Shown: in pieces, positions 26,176 to 39,222 of the stretch
Numbering within the stretch: position 1 is the first letter of the stretch
Layout: each line of letters begins with the position of its first letter
Origin: Sipunculus nudus
Taxonomy: Eukaryota > Annelida > Sipuncula > Golfingiida > Sipunculidae
Direction: 5' to 3'
NCBI GenBank assembly: GCA_026874595.1
Contig: CM049307.1
Location: forward strand, 48,581,678 to 48,645,677
DNA length: 64,000 nt
The notes under the pieces: generated by a model
What the model was told of the DNA's origin: nothing
Database searches by the model: none
What the model saw: only the letters and a program-made list of their open reading frames with translations
Program-made: the position numbers and the translations under genes

Positions 26176-26179
26176 GTTT

Positions 26180-27063
26180 TTGTCATTTTTTCAGGTCAAA
26201 TTTGATTTTAGAGCAAAAATTGAGGACCATTATATATAAATATTTCATACAGAGAGATATTTAGCAACAAAACACCTCAAAATGTTTAGTAAGATATATT
26301 ACATCACAATAACTTAGACTAGACACTCAAATACTGCGTTAAAACGTTTATTACAATATTAGAGAGCACCCGTAGAGCGCAAACCTCCGCCATCACATGG
26401 ATCCGCATCAAGATCCATCAGACTAATCATGAAAATTCATCAGCTGTTGTTTGTCCACCAGTATATTGTTCTACAAAATTTCTTTGATGAATTCATTAAA
26501 AAAATTTATATAGGGACAACAAGGTATCCTTGGGTAGTTTGTGAAATGTACATATGGCGGACCACTTGATGATTTCAGGCAACCTATATCGTATACAGTA
26601 TGGCCTTGGTTTTAACCTTTTCCTTGGTTTGAACCAGTGACTTAATATTTGCTTCCTTTATACATAACATATGAAAATGGCCCTGTTATTCTTCCATTTG
26701 ATATGATTTTGTTATTGCGTCATCCTATTGTTTGATTATTACATCACCAACATCACCATCCGCTCGCTGATAGTGAAGGTATAGAAACCCGTCTCTTACG
26801 GTTAGTTCATCCAAAGTATATTTAAAGGTTCCTGAGGAATTCTAGGGAGTATTTTTATGTTTTGGTCATAATCCAAAAAATAATTTGTAAAATTTTAAGG
26901 CGGATGACTAATTTTTTTTACATATTTTGTGAAGAATAAACAACAGAAAAAGGACAGCTTTGACTGGATTTAGTGCCAGATCCTCACTAACCCAACCCAA
27001 AGTTTTAGGAAATTCTACCTAGTCCACCATTCACAGTGAAATGGAGTACATATTAAGAAGCAA

Positions 27064-27096
<33 letters not shown>

Positions 27097-28555
27097 CTCA
27101 GCTCTGTGCGGGCAATAGCATATCAATTGGGAGCAATTATACCTTCTGTGGAGTAGCTATTTTCATCAGTTATTTACAGACATTTACAGTAGAATGAGAC
27201 ATGTAAAGGACAGATGATCAACATTGAATGAAATGCATGTTTTGCTGCAGAATTCATTAAGGAGAGTGTTTTGAAAAACAAAACAAAGGGACCTTAAAAA
27301 TTTAGAATTTTAGAAAAGTCCTGTTGAAGGAAACAAACTTGAAGTTAATATCAAATCATAACAAAAAAAGTGTCATCATTAGTCATAATGTTATCGAACG
27401 TGTTTACAGTTGTTCTTCTATCCCATCTTTAACCCCCCCCCCCCATGGTCTATTTTTTAATCTAATTTGTTTGGTGGGCCAATTTCTTTTATACATTTAT
27501 GGGAATATGAAACCGAGGCATTCAGGTTATACCAGTACAATAACAAAAACGGACAAATCTTAACAGAAACTATGGTAAAACCAATGGTAAAGTTTAAATA
27601 TAACAATGGTAATTATTAAATGCTGGTTATTGTTGAATTTTTGGTCGCTTTTTCGTTATCCTTAAATGACTTGTGATGGCACAGTGGCTACATAGGCTGT
27701 TCCATCCGTCGGAGCAAGATCACTGGTACAACATTCATTTTTTTTATGAAAATGGTAATCTGTAGACAATGAGTAGCACCCAGCTTGTACTATCTATATA
27801 TAATGCGAATTATGAAATAAAGAATAAACAAAAGTCTATTCTTATATTTTATAAAATCTGACCGATTATGTCATTAAATGCAGGGTATGTCGGATGCAAC
27901 GGCGGAATGTACATCTTTGATTGGAGCCCATGTTTTTTTATCATTTTATACCAAATAATTCCAGACAAAACTTAAGCATTTTATACCTGCTTAACTAATG
28001 CTCGTTTTCCCTTAACTCGTGACAAAGAACAAGTTTGATTTTTTACACAAGCTAACAAAATGACACGTGCCTTATACAATACACAAATGCCTTGAATGTA
28101 ATTAAAGGTTTTTGCATTTCTTTTTGGTTATTGTAATTTAAATAAAGGCCATAAAACAATAACAAAATTGTTTTAGTTATAATATAGGGACCGGTATAGA
28201 GGAAGTCAACATTAAGGTTGTTTTAACAGCACATACAAATTCCCTTTTAAGTACATTGAACTTTTCTGAAACGGCACAAGTTCAAGTAATTTTCAAGGAA
28301 CCAAGTCTCAAAGAATCTGAGCTTAGTTTGTGTTTCTTACTGCTGGTTCAATTTACTGCTTAATGATCTCACCTAAATAATAAATTGTTTTAAAAGTAGA
28401 AATAATTAAATCATTATTTGTACTTTCATTTGGCAAATGTTAAAATTAAATATTAAAACCTGTCTTGTAAAACAATATTTTATTTAAAATGATTTTGCAA
28501 GAAAATACAATTGTGTATGAATGCATCACATCTCTCTCTCTTTCTGTCTCTCCCC
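26180..28555. other. Intergenic/unassigned
   Basis: Holds an (AAT)n tract at about 27067-27096 and a poly-C run near 27430. The segment 26360-26460 has a CGCAAACCTCCGCC phrase that looks like a piece of an interspersed repeat. No gene was identified. Confidence 0.4.
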
Positions 28556-28563
28556 TTCTCACC

Positions 28564-28587
28564 CTCTCTCTCTCTCTCTCTCTCTCT

Positions 28588-28649
<62 letters not shown>

Positions 28650-28804
28650 AATTATACAAATAGACGGATCAAATTTTGTCAGACATTTTTACTACTACGT
28701 AGTTTCGTGCAACGTGCTGCACTCATCATTGTCTGATTGATTATATAGCTCTGATGTCATACCATTGAACACTCTAGCAGTTGCTGCTTGCAGTAAACCA
28801 TTAG

Positions 28805-28874
<70 letters not shown>
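28564..28874. repeat. Compound (TC)n-(TA)n-(TG)n and (TA)n microsatellites
   Basis: (TC)n at about 28564-28588 runs straight into (TA)n at 28590-28639 and (TG)n at 28640-28648. A second (TA)n lies at 28809-28874. Translated frames through this block (YIYIYI, SLSLSL) are artefacts. Confidence 0.95.
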
Positions 28875-28877
<3 letters not shown>

Positions 28878-28939
28878 CTAAGTATAATGGTTAGTGGTAT
28901 AGTGGTATATGTTAGTCTGTAGTGGAAGTGTAGGTTTGG

Positions 28940-29053
28940 AGTAAGAGTGATGCCTTTCAGATAGACTAATATCAATAAACATGTTACTATCTAAAAGGCG
29001 TCACTCTTACTCTCTCTCTCTAAACACACACACACACATATGTGTGTGTGTGT
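28940..29053. repeat. 25-bp inverted repeat followed by (CA)n/(TG)n palindrome
   Basis: AGTAAGAGTGATGCCTTTCA (28940 on) pairs with its near-perfect inverse ending at 29011 (two mismatches in 25), leaving a loop of about 22 nt. Directly after, ACACACACAC...TGTGTGTGTG (29024-29053) forms a second palindrome. No transposon boundary is evident. Confidence 0.8.
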
Positions 29054-29589
29054 CTGTCATTCATTTTTACCTGAATGTATAGGAAAATTAAGTGTCTAAG
29101 AAACTACACGGGTGGGAGTTACCTTATGGGATAGCTTAAATGACTAGAGATTACCATTGCTTTTCGAAAAAAATTAACACTTATCCCCTGAAGAAAAAAA
29201 ACTGTCAAGGTACATAAACATTTGCAACAGTATGTAAATTATCTCATGCCATTTGTTCATTAGTTTGGCAAAACCATTCCTGTACACGGACTTACAATTT
29301 CCAATTCACCTGTTTCATTCATTGTTATGGTTCTGTGTGTGAGTAAACACAGTCCACGTGTGTATGTGTACCATTAAAAGACCATAACTAGAGGTCGTCT
29401 GTTCTTGCGCGTGCACAACTCCCAAACAAGAAGAAATGATATGGAAGATTAAAAAAAAAAAGATACACTATTGGGACGCTTGAGAAAATCTTGATTTGTA
29501 AAGAAGCGCGGTTTGGTCGCCAGGTGCCATGCGCGCTATGTTTACATTTGTACCACTGATCTCGCAAACCTAACATCATAGCCCACCTG

Positions 29590-29860
29590 TTAAGTGAAGA
29601 ATTGTGCAAAAATGAAAGAAGCAAGAAACTTGGCATAACAGTTGCCCATACCATACTCAATATTTTCAGATATAGGGCCAAGCGGAATTCACTCTATCTT
29701 GGTCAAAATCCAAGAGGGCGGCCAAGATGGCCGCCGGATTATAAAATATCAATATATCCGGTTATATCTGTCCTAGAATGCATTGCAAGTGCACTGTTTC
29801 TATGTTTTCGGGGTCAAGAAATTCATTTATAAGGGTTTTAGGTATGTATTATGACTCTAT
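29590..29860 (+). repeat. Dispersed repeat R3, copy 1
   Basis: Matches the reverse complement of 32775-33050 over about 260 bp (shared blocks: CCAAGCGGAATTCA, AAGATGGCCGCCG, GCAAGTGCACT, TTTCTATGTTTT, GAAATTCATTTAT). Both copies keep an open frame of about 70 codons containing RYxAKRNSxYLGxNP and ASALFLCF. A third, shorter, degraded relative lies at about 33125-33345 (minus). Confidence 0.75.
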
Positions 29861-30374
29861 GGTTGAATTCTGGTTTTGTTGAGTTTGAAATTATGCTAAA
29901 TTTGCCTTTGTCTAGCACCTCAAACAGCAAACATAATTTGCCTAGTTTTGCTGAGTAGTTGCATACTTTGTGATTCTTCTCAAATGAAACTGTTATTTAT
30001 TGGCTAGATTTGTCTGTCTTGCCTTGCATTTTCATGCTAATTGTAGAACAGATTCGATTGCAATATTTCATATTTCTTCCTTTTAATTTCCCTTTATTTC
30101 CATGCTGATAAATGTAATTGCTTTGAAGAGGTGATTGCGCAAGAAACTTCTGTGTCAAAATCTAAAATAAAATTAAGAACTTGATATGTCCATAAACACT
30201 AATTATTAGGATATTTGAAACCAACATACATGTAATTAGATTCTGCGATCAACGTAACTTTCATGCAAGAAATTTAAGTGCAATTGGATAATATAACATG
30301 CGTTAATAAAACTATGCTTCCATTTGAAATATATATTATTTTAAAGTATTTCAGCCCTATTTCTGTTTCAATGT

Positions 30375-30540
30375 AATGATGTGGACAGTCGAGTGGTGAG
30401 ACGCTCGTCTATCTCAAAAACCCCATGCAGATTTGATCAACATCGTTTCTTTCAGAGTGGGTTGTAGTGGTCCTTCCAAGGACGGTTGTTTTCTCCGTGT
30501 TCTCCGATTTCCTCCATCCCTATATATACTACCGAACGCA
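30375..30540 (+). mobile_element. tRNA-derived SINE, degraded copy
   Basis: Shows the same order of blocks as the intact SINE at 41668-41972: GACAGTCGAGTGGTGAGACG (A-box region), then GTGGGTTGTAGTGG, CCAAGGACGGTTGTT and TCTCCGATTTCCTCC. The B-box region is decayed. A (TA)n tract (about 30603-30642) follows. Confidence 0.6.
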
Positions 30541-30597
30541 ACACTTCGAGCCATGGAGAGGGGCTTGTTTTAATTGTTATAACAAATTGTACAATCC

Positions 30598-30644
<47 letters not shown>

Positions 30645-30645
<1 letters not shown>

Positions 30646-32435
30646 AATAAAATAAACAATCCATATAAAATAACGTTTAGCTAGCTTATAATGCGTGCGT
30701 GGCAGGATAAAGACATATAAGAAGCTCACACTTGTCAGATTCTATATGCCTACTGTGTACGCATTGAAATTTTGCTAAAAGTGTCTTTTTCATTAACACT
30801 TCCAATGTTAAAATCCTGTGAAATTTGTTTAATACTGCATTATCAAATGAAAGTGTTATTTGCTGAGCTATATTTTATTATATTAAATTTTCTGCTTTCT
30901 TCTGTTTGATTTCCCTAGAGGCGATGGATGAAAGAAATTTAGCTATTATGTCTGGTTTCAAATTTGGAAAATTCTACGATCAACTTCACATTCATGTAAA
31001 CCTTTGTTAATGAAGTTTAGAAATATCAAATTGCAGTGCTGAAATTTACAATACACATACTGGTAACATGTATTTGAACACCATGCGTGTTTCCAAGGAA
31101 AATCGTATCCATAAATCATTTAGACTACATGCATGCATGACAGGATACGCACATATGTTGAAGCTCACACGTGTTTGATGTACAGATTCTTTGCTTCTGT
31201 TGCCATAAGGTGATGGCTTTCACACTGTATGCTGGCATGAAGACAGAAACAGCACACTTTTAGAGGAGCATAACATGTTGCTGTATGCTACCTTTGTGCT
31301 ATAGTGATGAATGCATGATATACTCAACTTACATGTAGATACCTTTGCAGATTGCTAATATTGTGATGTTATGATGATGCTCGTACAAAATAATAAACAT
31401 GTATCAGTAAAATATCACTACGTTTTGCTGGGATGCCATTTTCGTGATATAAAAATTTTTCGAATTTAACGAGTTGGAATACAGTTTGCATGGTGTTGGT
31501 GTCAACAAAATACTTTCATTTGCTAGTAGTTCATACATGTATTATTAGAATATTTACCACATGTATCAAACTTTAGGGGTCAGTGCTGCCAGTGTTCAAG
31601 CCAGCTTATCGTTGAAGTTTCAGGGATGTATGATGAGGGAATGAAAAAGCAAGGCGCAAGATGGAATTTCGAATTCACACCACAAGGTTGAAAAATATAA
31701 TAAACCCATAGGTTCCAGACATACATTTTGTCTTCATCACCTAGATTATATCAAAATTCAGTACAAAGTTTGGTTTGAGTTTTCATTGACTTGATTGGTG
31801 AATGTAACGGTTCTGTGCTTTAAGCTGCTGTGCTAAGAATTTTCTCTGCTTTATGCCCATATGCAGAATGTTTGGGAAACTTTCATTTCATACCACATGC
31901 TTCATCAAGTGAACATATATCAATGAGAATAGACTAATTCTGAATATTATTCCTGAACATTATTACTGCTGAAGAGAATAGTTTATTACATAAAATTTTG
32001 TAATATTGCCATCAACTTTTTTTCACTTATGCCTGAATATTTTCTTTTAGATCTAACAGGACAATAATGTTTTCTTCTGGTAAATCACACACAATTCCAA
32101 TTTACTAACTATCGGTTCTGTTTATCTTAGGTGCAAGGCTCAGTGCGATCTACAATTTTGCATCATGTGCACATGGTGATTATTTTTTTTTTCAAATAAA
32201 TGTAGTAAATATTTTTTTGTTATTATATTTATAAATACATGTAAGTAATATAAAATGTGTGCATTATGTAAGCAAATGAAGTATTTTAAGCAGTAACGGT
32301 AAATGCAAAGGCAATGTCAGCTTATTGGTAAGGATAATATTACCATATCACCAAAGTAGCGGGTAAATTACAAACTGCACAAGTATCTGCAAGTTTGCTG
32401 ATTCCACATGCATAATCACCACATTACAAATATAG
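30645..32435. other. Intergenic/unassigned between the inverted R3 copies
   Basis: AT-rich, without a supported gene. It lies between the two oppositely oriented R3 repeats, so it could be the interior of a decayed larger element, but no transposase-like frame survives. Confidence 0.3.
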
Positions 32436-32440
32436 CATAT

Positions 32441-32645
32441 CAAGGGGTAGGACGTCGCCTAGTGGTTAAAGCTTTGGACATCGGAGTTGTAGGTGCACAC
32501 TTCGAACTCCGTTCAGTAGGGACGGCTAGATCAAGGAGAGGAGAACCACTAAAACCCACTCCCATAGCAACACCGATTATAGAACCTTCGTCGCCAGTGG
32601 AGAGAGCCGAGCGTTTTATACAACTCAATAAATTGAATTGACACA
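32441..32645 (+). mobile_element. tRNA-derived SINE, second family
   Basis: Starts with a pol III A-box-like GTCGCCTAGTGGTTAAAGC and, about 35 bp on, a B-box-like ACTTCGAACTCCG. A non-tRNA body follows (CCCACTCCCATAGCAAC), then an AT-rich tail with AATAAATTGAATTG. It lacks an acceptor stem and anticodon arm that pair properly, so it is a SINE, not a tRNA gene. Confidence 0.7.
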
Positions 32646-32774
32646 GTGTTCAAATATTTGAAATGATCATATATTTTAAATTTCAGCACGGGATTCAACA
32701 AAAAGTTTTTCCGTTCCATGTGCATGAAAAAGTCAATTAAGCACAATTATAATACCATATAAAATCAGATTTCA

Positions 32775-33050
32775 TTCACAGAGTCATTATACTGACTTGA
32801 AACCCATATAAATGAATTTCTCGACCCCAAAAACATAGAAATAGTGCACTTGCAATATATTCTAGGACAAATAACACCGCAAATATTGTTATTTCATAAT
32901 TCGGCGGCCATCTTGTCCGCCATCTTGGATTTCGACCAAGATATTCTGAATTCCGCTTGGCCATATATCTTGAAATACTGAGTATGGTCTGGACTACTAT
33001 TATTCCAAGTTTCATTCATCTTTTATCTTTTACACAATTCTTTTATGTAT
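32775..33050 (-). repeat. Dispersed repeat R3, copy 2 (reverse)
   Basis: Inverse partner of 29590-29860. The minus-strand frame reads RYMAKRNSEYLGRNP and later ASALFLCFWG, parallel to copy 1. Whether this reflects a real ancestral peptide or just nucleotide similarity is unresolved. Confidence 0.75.
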
Positions 33051-33124
33051 GCAGCTTAACCGATGGGAATATTACCGAACTCTTGTTATAGAAACAAAAA
33101 ATGAGTACCTGGAGAGGTTTTGAA

Positions 33125-33345
33125 CTTCAAAAATTAAATTTCTTGGCCCAAAAAACATAATAACTTTCTAGCGACATAATAACTCGAGTTATTGACATTT
33201 TTTAATCCGGCGGCCAAGATTTTGGCCAAGATAGTTTATTTTCAGCTTGGCCCTATATCTGAAATTCACCATTAAGCTCCAAAGAGCAGTTTTGGAAACT
33301 TTCATGCTTCTTTCATTTTTTTGCACAATTCCTCCAAATATGGGA
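33125..33345 (-). repeat. Dispersed repeat R3, degraded third copy
   Basis: Retains CCGGCGGCCAAGAT, GGCCAAGATAGT, CAGCTTGGCCCTATATCTGA and TTTCATGCTTCTTTC in the order found in copies 1 and 2, on the minus strand and next to copy 2. Confidence 0.55.
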
Positions 33346-33721
33346 CCTTAACCTCTGGACTATCACTTGTGTACAGGAGTACTCAAATGGTTTACAATGA
33401 AATATTAGCAGATACCATAATATTTTAAGGAGAAAAAAACAAGCTATGTGTATTAAGCATTGAACACTATATGTGTTTATCAAATATACTTGGTATGTGA
33501 ATAGGTACATTTAATATAACCAAAAAAAATTATTTTAGACAATCCCAAACTAGTCAAAGAACTAAGTTTGTGTGTTTAGTATGTAAATACATTCCAAAAA
33601 GAACCTTTCCTATCCTCATGTCCCAGCTTACTTTGTTTATTTTTCGGTCAAAGTTTATTTATTTAACATTTTAAATTCTATTTTAATACAAGCTGAAAGA
33701 CATGTCAAAACTGAATAAAAA

Positions 33722-33850
33722 AAATTGGCACCATGTTTTTAAGGCTTCATAGAAAGGTGAAGAACAAAAATGCATGGGGTGTCACATTTTTACAAACAAA
33801 ATTTACTCAAGACGAATTTGCTACATATGCCCCCACAGTAAAACGTCCTT
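33722..33850 (+). repeat. Dispersed repeat R1, copy 3
   Basis: AAATTGGCACCATGTTTTTA, GGGTGTCACATTTTTACA and CATATGCCCCCACA match the inverse of 26050-26175. Confidence 0.55.
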
Positions 33851-34025
33851 TTCAAAACTCAGCTTCATCTTTGCTTGCCGCCAGATGTATACTTGTTGAC
33901 TGTGTTTTCCATTATTTTAGCCCCCCATCTTTTATAAACACACGGATATGAACAAAACGAACAACCTGTCTGCGCTGGGATCGGGGCTTTCTGCCCTCTT
34001 TTTTAAAAAGGTTTCAAGGGATTAT

Positions 34026-34761
34026 CTAAAGGGCCCAGTCACATATAAAGTATGTTTAATTAACATGAAACATAGCGTGTTCTCTTTTTAAAAAATTGGG
34101 ACCTGTAAAAAATATTGAGACCGTTTGCTTACTCCTGTACATGAGTGTTTAAAACATTGGACCGGGCGCGTTCACAGGCGTCAATAAAAAAGCAGCGGGT
34201 GGGGCTATGTGTACGGCCCGGGCACAACACCGTCTGCAACACCTATATCAATAAGGAGATGCCCTGACTGACTTGGCCAATAAGAACGTAATACATGTTC
34301 TCGCTGGCTAAACATCGCGTCTTTAGGTTTCCCATGGACCGGATGCACGGGCTCACTCTGTTCGTGTCATTTCACCTGAGATTCCTAGGCCTATTGTACA
34401 GATCTGGACCGTAATGTCCATTCAGCAGAGATATATCAGAGGACACGAAGGTCCATGTGTATGTATGGACTAGTTTGAAATAGTCCTTGTATGGGATCTA
34501 TCTCGCATGCGCACAATCGGACCTCCGGTCACGCGGCCTTGTTATGGTAAACAGAGACACGTGGACTGTGTTCACTCTCAACGCAGGGTCAAAACAAGGT
34601 GTTAAACAGCCATGTTGAAGGTGCTAAGACTGTGTGCTGGGATGGTTTTGCTAGGAAACTATTATAAAAAGCAAAACTGGATTAATAATGTGAAAGAATG
34701 ATAATAATGTTCCCAATAAATCCCTTTAATAAACGCAAGATATCGAAATAGGCCCCTTTAA
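34026..34761 (+). mobile_element. Non-autonomous transposon family R2, copy 2
   Basis: A 736-bp element with ends TAAAGGGCCCA and, inverted, TTAAAGGGGCCTA. Homologous to 7767-8310 along its length in the same orientation. It carries no open frame of note. Confidence 0.78.
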
Positions 34762-35352
34762 GCTTTCCATATCTGTGCCAATTTATGAAGAATAAAGAGG
34801 AAAAGGCGCCTAGTACGTTTTTCTTAGTTTGCAGCATTTAGCTTTATTTCTAGTTGAATCTGCCGATAGAAGAAACACGTATTAGAATTTATATGTCACA
34901 CTAGGTGACATAAGTTTGATAATAGGAACGCAAAAGAAAAGAAATTAAATGTGGAGAAGGAAACTGTACGTTACGCTCCCCCCGCTGACATCCTTTCGAG
35001 TAACAAGGGGCGTCAATATAAGGGGGATATTCCCATCCCCCCTAACACACACACTTTTGTAGCAAGCGGGGGGTGGTCAATGTAAACATTCCCCACCCAA
35101 TAATATTTATTATATAATTCAAATAAATATATAAATATATGGGATTATAGAATTTGGTTCCATTTATCAGTTTAATATGAAGTATTATATCTAAACCTGG
35201 TTAGGAATTAACTTATGCTGGAAACATAATACCTTATTTCCTAAACCTTATAGGTATTTGTAATATATTTGAAATGTGATTAAGTATATATAATTGAAAT
35301 GTGTCATACAGGCGCTAATATATTTGACATTTGTCATGCATACATAAATTTG

Positions 35353-35354
35353 TC

Positions 35355-35394
<40 letters not shown>

Positions 35395-37285
35395 CTGCGA
35401 GTCATACCCTACTCCCCACCCTGGAAGATAAATTGACGTCACTGCGTGTAACCGCTGCTTTGTATGGCAAGGTTTTCGGCTGAAACACCAGGGTGCGCAC
35501 AGAATTGTAATCAGAGAGCTGAAAGCATAGTACTGCATTTTGCATCCAACTAAAATTTTTAACATGTGACATTCGTGACCATAGATCCCAGAAAGGGGTT
35601 ATCAGACAAACGGGAGCGAATGTCGCATGTTTAAGATTTGGGCTGGTATTTAACCGTTGCGAGAGAAACTGCACATGGGAACCTACTTAACTTTGCTAGA
35701 AATGCCATTCTGTTGCGCCTCTTGAAGGAGAGGTGTCAAGAAATTCGTATATTATAAAATTAATTCGTTTAAACACCATATTAATTTACTGCTCCGGCTT
35801 GTTTCTCATATTGAACAGAAATATAAAATTCCAAAATCATCACCAGTAACAAATTTATAGGAACATTCGTGGGACAGAATATAGCAAACAGGTGATTTCA
35901 GTCAACCAGCCACAAGTCCATACAATCTCATCTTCTTATTATTGATTACACTATTACAGGTATTTCCGTTGGGACATGTCCTAGCTCATTTGTCCAAGAC
36001 GGGGTTTTCTTTGGCCGGGTTGGTACACGGCCACGTTTTCAATGTCCCGAGCTGGATATACTGGCTAAGTTTCTGATAGATTGCTCTGGGATAGGCACTT
36101 TTCGAAATAATGTAAATTGCTCTGATATTTTTCGGAAATTATGGAAAATATTACTGTTTGGTTTGCCCGGGATTTTAACCGGAGCATTAATCTTTAACCC
36201 TCATCCTAAAAAAGGTAACTTTTTCCTGGAAAATATGTCATTACATTGTATTACATGTTGTCATTGTCACGCGATACTAACACTTGCGCACGCTACATAT
36301 AATATTTTGTGCGTGTGTCCTATACGAGCCACCGCAAAACATATATGTACAATTCTAGTCATTAGAGATTAGTACTGATACTTATCTTTTACACAACCTT
36401 TTAGAGATATATTATAAACAGGTCATAATATAGACAGAAAGCCAGATTTTGAATGAAACTATAACTTTAATAGAATTTCCACTTATAGATTTAGTAATAC
36501 TGTTGGTTTTATCTCGATCATAGATGGTTCCTGATTTTTTAATTATTAATATGTTTTATTATAAAAAAAATAATAAACTGTTAAGCCATTAATACAGATA
36601 CTAACCACAAACGTGTCTTTTTAATTTAATAATTTTAATAATTTTGGCTCGGTGATATTCAGTCCTGGCCAAACCTTCGGACAGTCACAATCGTTCGTCT
36701 TGCAGTACAAGGGCCCATCGGTGGTTATGCATCACCTTATAGCCGCGGCGTTAAATAGGGGCAAGTTTTATATTCCACCGGCCCGTAGCCGGAGCCAGTC
36801 AAGTCAGATGATGTGGTTCAGCGGACTGTGGGGGATTAACAATGAATAACTGTAATTCCACACGCAGGCCAGACCCTTGCACTCATTTTGCGAAGTGAAA
36901 ACCCTGCTCAAAAGTCCTGTCGACACAAGGCTTGAAAGAGAACATGAATTATATATTAACATCATCTGAATTGTAGTCTGGCATTTTCATTTGATTCAAG
37001 CGGCTTGGAAGGCCCGTGACCGTGCACTGGGTTCTGACTAATGCATCGCTGCTATTAAAAGCCATGTACGGCGGTAATTAGCTAACAGTCGCCTCTGGTA
37101 TGACGGGGTATGTACAGGCACGCGTTTATGGTGGTGTTGTTGGTCTGAACGCAGGTATAATTCCAGTGATATCATCTAAGGCATGAGAATCAAAATGCTG
37201 TGTTAATCATAAAAGAACATTGGAGATTATGACATCAATAAGAGTATTATCAATACAATAATTTAGTGATATTAGTAATATAAGT
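35353..37285. other. Intergenic/unassigned, (TA)n/(TG)n tract
   Basis: A short (TA)n then (TG)n tract occupies about 35353-35396. The part 36640-37130 is GC-richer than average. A 65-codon frame there has no splice or domain support. Confidence 0.35.
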
Positions 37286-37288
37286 AGC

Positions 37289-37289
<1 letters not shown>

Positions 37290-37341
<52 letters not shown>

Positions 37342-37860
37342 TAACTAGAATACGGGCAGTCGACAAGCGACTACGTTTGTCCGCCAAACCACAGGAGCAT
37401 GGGTAAAGTAAGGCATTGAATGTTTATGACATAAAAGAGTCCAAATTTGTGGAATCAGTTTTAGCAATTAAACTCCTCATATATGTGCATTTTTTCAACA
37501 AAAACAGATCTACAGATGGATACACCTGTTTATTTGGATACACACAGATTTCAGGCTAATGCGGCAAACCACTCCTGAGGAAAGGGTCATCAATGTATTC
37601 TACGAAAATGGGCAGGTAGGTGGGGCCACCTGTATGATCTACGAGATTACTCTCCAAAATGAATGGACATGCCAAATTTCAGACAAATACATCGAACCAC
37701 TCCTGAGATATGAGCAATTTTCTCCAAAAGCAATCGTACGGATGTATGCCACGCAAAAACAATTGCAGATGGTACCATCAGTATTGAGTACGAGATGGAG
37801 GTAGGTATCAAAGATCTATGGACATGAAAAATTTCAGCCCAATACCTTGAAGCAATACAA
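37290..37860 (+). mobile_element. AAT-bounded tandem-core element, truncated copy
   Basis: An (AAT)n tract (about 37289-37335) leads into AACTAGAATACGG, then the hairpin AGTCGACAAGCGACT and TGTCCGCC, the same left end as the full element starting near 39935. Inside is one unit with GGTGGGGCCACC (about 37618), CGAACCACTCCTGAGATATG and related phrases. The right end is missing; a MITE follows. Confidence 0.65.
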
Positions 37861-37906
37861 TACAATGGATACAATAATGACAATGATGATGATGATAATG
37901 ATAATA

Positions 37907-38083
37907 CAGTAGAACCTGTCTGAAAGAGCACCTGTCTAATCAGACCACTTGTCTATTAAGACCACCCTTCTGTTAACCGAAAACATTCATGTTGGTTATA
38001 ACGGACCTGTCTTATAAGACCATTGTAAATTTAGACCACTTTCGGCCAATTCCAAGGTTGGTTTTATTTTATAGGTTTCACTG
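37907..38083 (+). mobile_element. 177-bp MITE with CAGTAGAACC ends (pogo/Tc-like)
   Basis: Left end TA-CAGTAGAACCTGTCT; right end, inverted, CAGTGAAACC. The body repeats phrases TAAGACCAC and CCTGTCTTATAAGACC typical of Tc/pogo-derived MITEs of marine invertebrates. It sits within an AAT-rich microsatellite. The glutamine/asparagine- or tyrosine-run frames across it are artefacts. Confidence 0.65.
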
Positions 38084-38112
38084 GAATGATAATAATAATA
38101 ATAATAATAATA

Positions 38113-38164
<52 letters not shown>
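38084..38164. repeat. (AAT)n microsatellite
   Basis: About 27 uninterrupted-to-slightly-interrupted AAT/ATA triplets directly adjoining the MITE at 37907-38083. Confidence 0.95.
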
Positions 38165-38729
38165 GGATTAAGAAGTTTCATTGCGATAGTAAAGTATATC
38201 TCCGCCAGGTGGCAATATATTAGTTTGACCGTTTATTAATCACTCGGTTAGTTGGCTTCTCTCTAACTTTATTCAGTAACTTTTTAGTATCAGAATCATG
38301 AACGGATTTTGAAGAAAATTTCAGGTGAGCTAGGGTAATATAATATGAAGAAACCATTGAAGTTTCGAGAAGTTCTGGATCACCATCATATGTCTTAATT
38401 CAAAGGATACTCTGCCATTGTGAAGTAAATCAATTTTTTTTTTGGTTCCCCAATCTGAGTATCGGACGTTAATGCGGTTTCATAACTTTATCAATCTTCA
38501 TTTTGTGAATATTGTCCGGTAAAAATTGTTTGGCAATGTGTAGAAATATTTTGAACATTCGCGTTACGTCATATGTGTGCATAAATATGATCCCTAGAAG
38601 AGGCTATAGTGTCAGAATTAAAGCTCAGTGAGCTGGATACTAGATTTAAAAAGCCTTAGTTCTATCTTAATTGCTGTCATCAAACATTTCGTTTTGGGGT
38701 TTGCCTCCCCCCTCCAAACAAGATTGAAT

Positions 38730-39222
38730 CACAGGCTCTTGAATCCCTGTGGGTGCAAATATTGGCTTAGACAATTTTCAATCAAACATAAAAACAGTTC
38801 CCTACACTTTTCTGGTGGCTGAACCAGTGAATATACATGTTAGTAACTTGTTCACATAAAAAAATACAGGGCCGGCATCTTCATTTGCAACTGCATTGCA
38901 TCCATTAATTTGCAGACCCGCACAGAATGATATGTAATTTTTTGATTAGGCTCTCATAATTATGCGGGATGCCAGCCTATATATATTATATATTTCTTGT
39001 TAAGATAGTCAATCACAAGATGACAAAAAATTCTGTGCCGGAGTACCAATGAATGAATACAATGCAGTTGCATTTGAAGATGCCGGCCTTGTATTTTTTT
39101 TCATGTAAATAAGTTACTTATTCATTTTTAGCGCTTAGAAAAGGGTAGGAGATTGTTTATCCAGTTGATTGAAAAATGCTTTTAAGCCAATATTTGTACC
39201 AATAGGGATTCAAGCGCCTATG
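38730..39222 (+). mobile_element. Foldback transposon, diverged relative of 25231-25886
   Basis: Left end CACAGGCTCTTGAATCCCTG with AAATATTGGCTTA; the right end inverted reads CATAGGCGCTTGAATCCCTA with the same AAATATTGGCTTA. The internal GGCCGGCATCTTCA / GATGCCGGCCTTGTAT pair matches the longer inverted repeats of the 25231 copy. The target duplication is no longer recognisable. A repeated phrase CTCCAAACAAGA occurs on both sides (38712 and 39268). Confidence 0.75.

Noticed and set aside
28489..28975. Open frames with YIYIYI and SLSLSL runs (also near 30600, 35350, 55100)
   Set aside because: Direct translation of (TA)n, (TC)n and (TG)n microsatellites.
37989..38181. Asn-run and Tyr-run frames (also 41443-41540)
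   Set aside because: Translation of AAT/ATT microsatellites inside or beside transposons.
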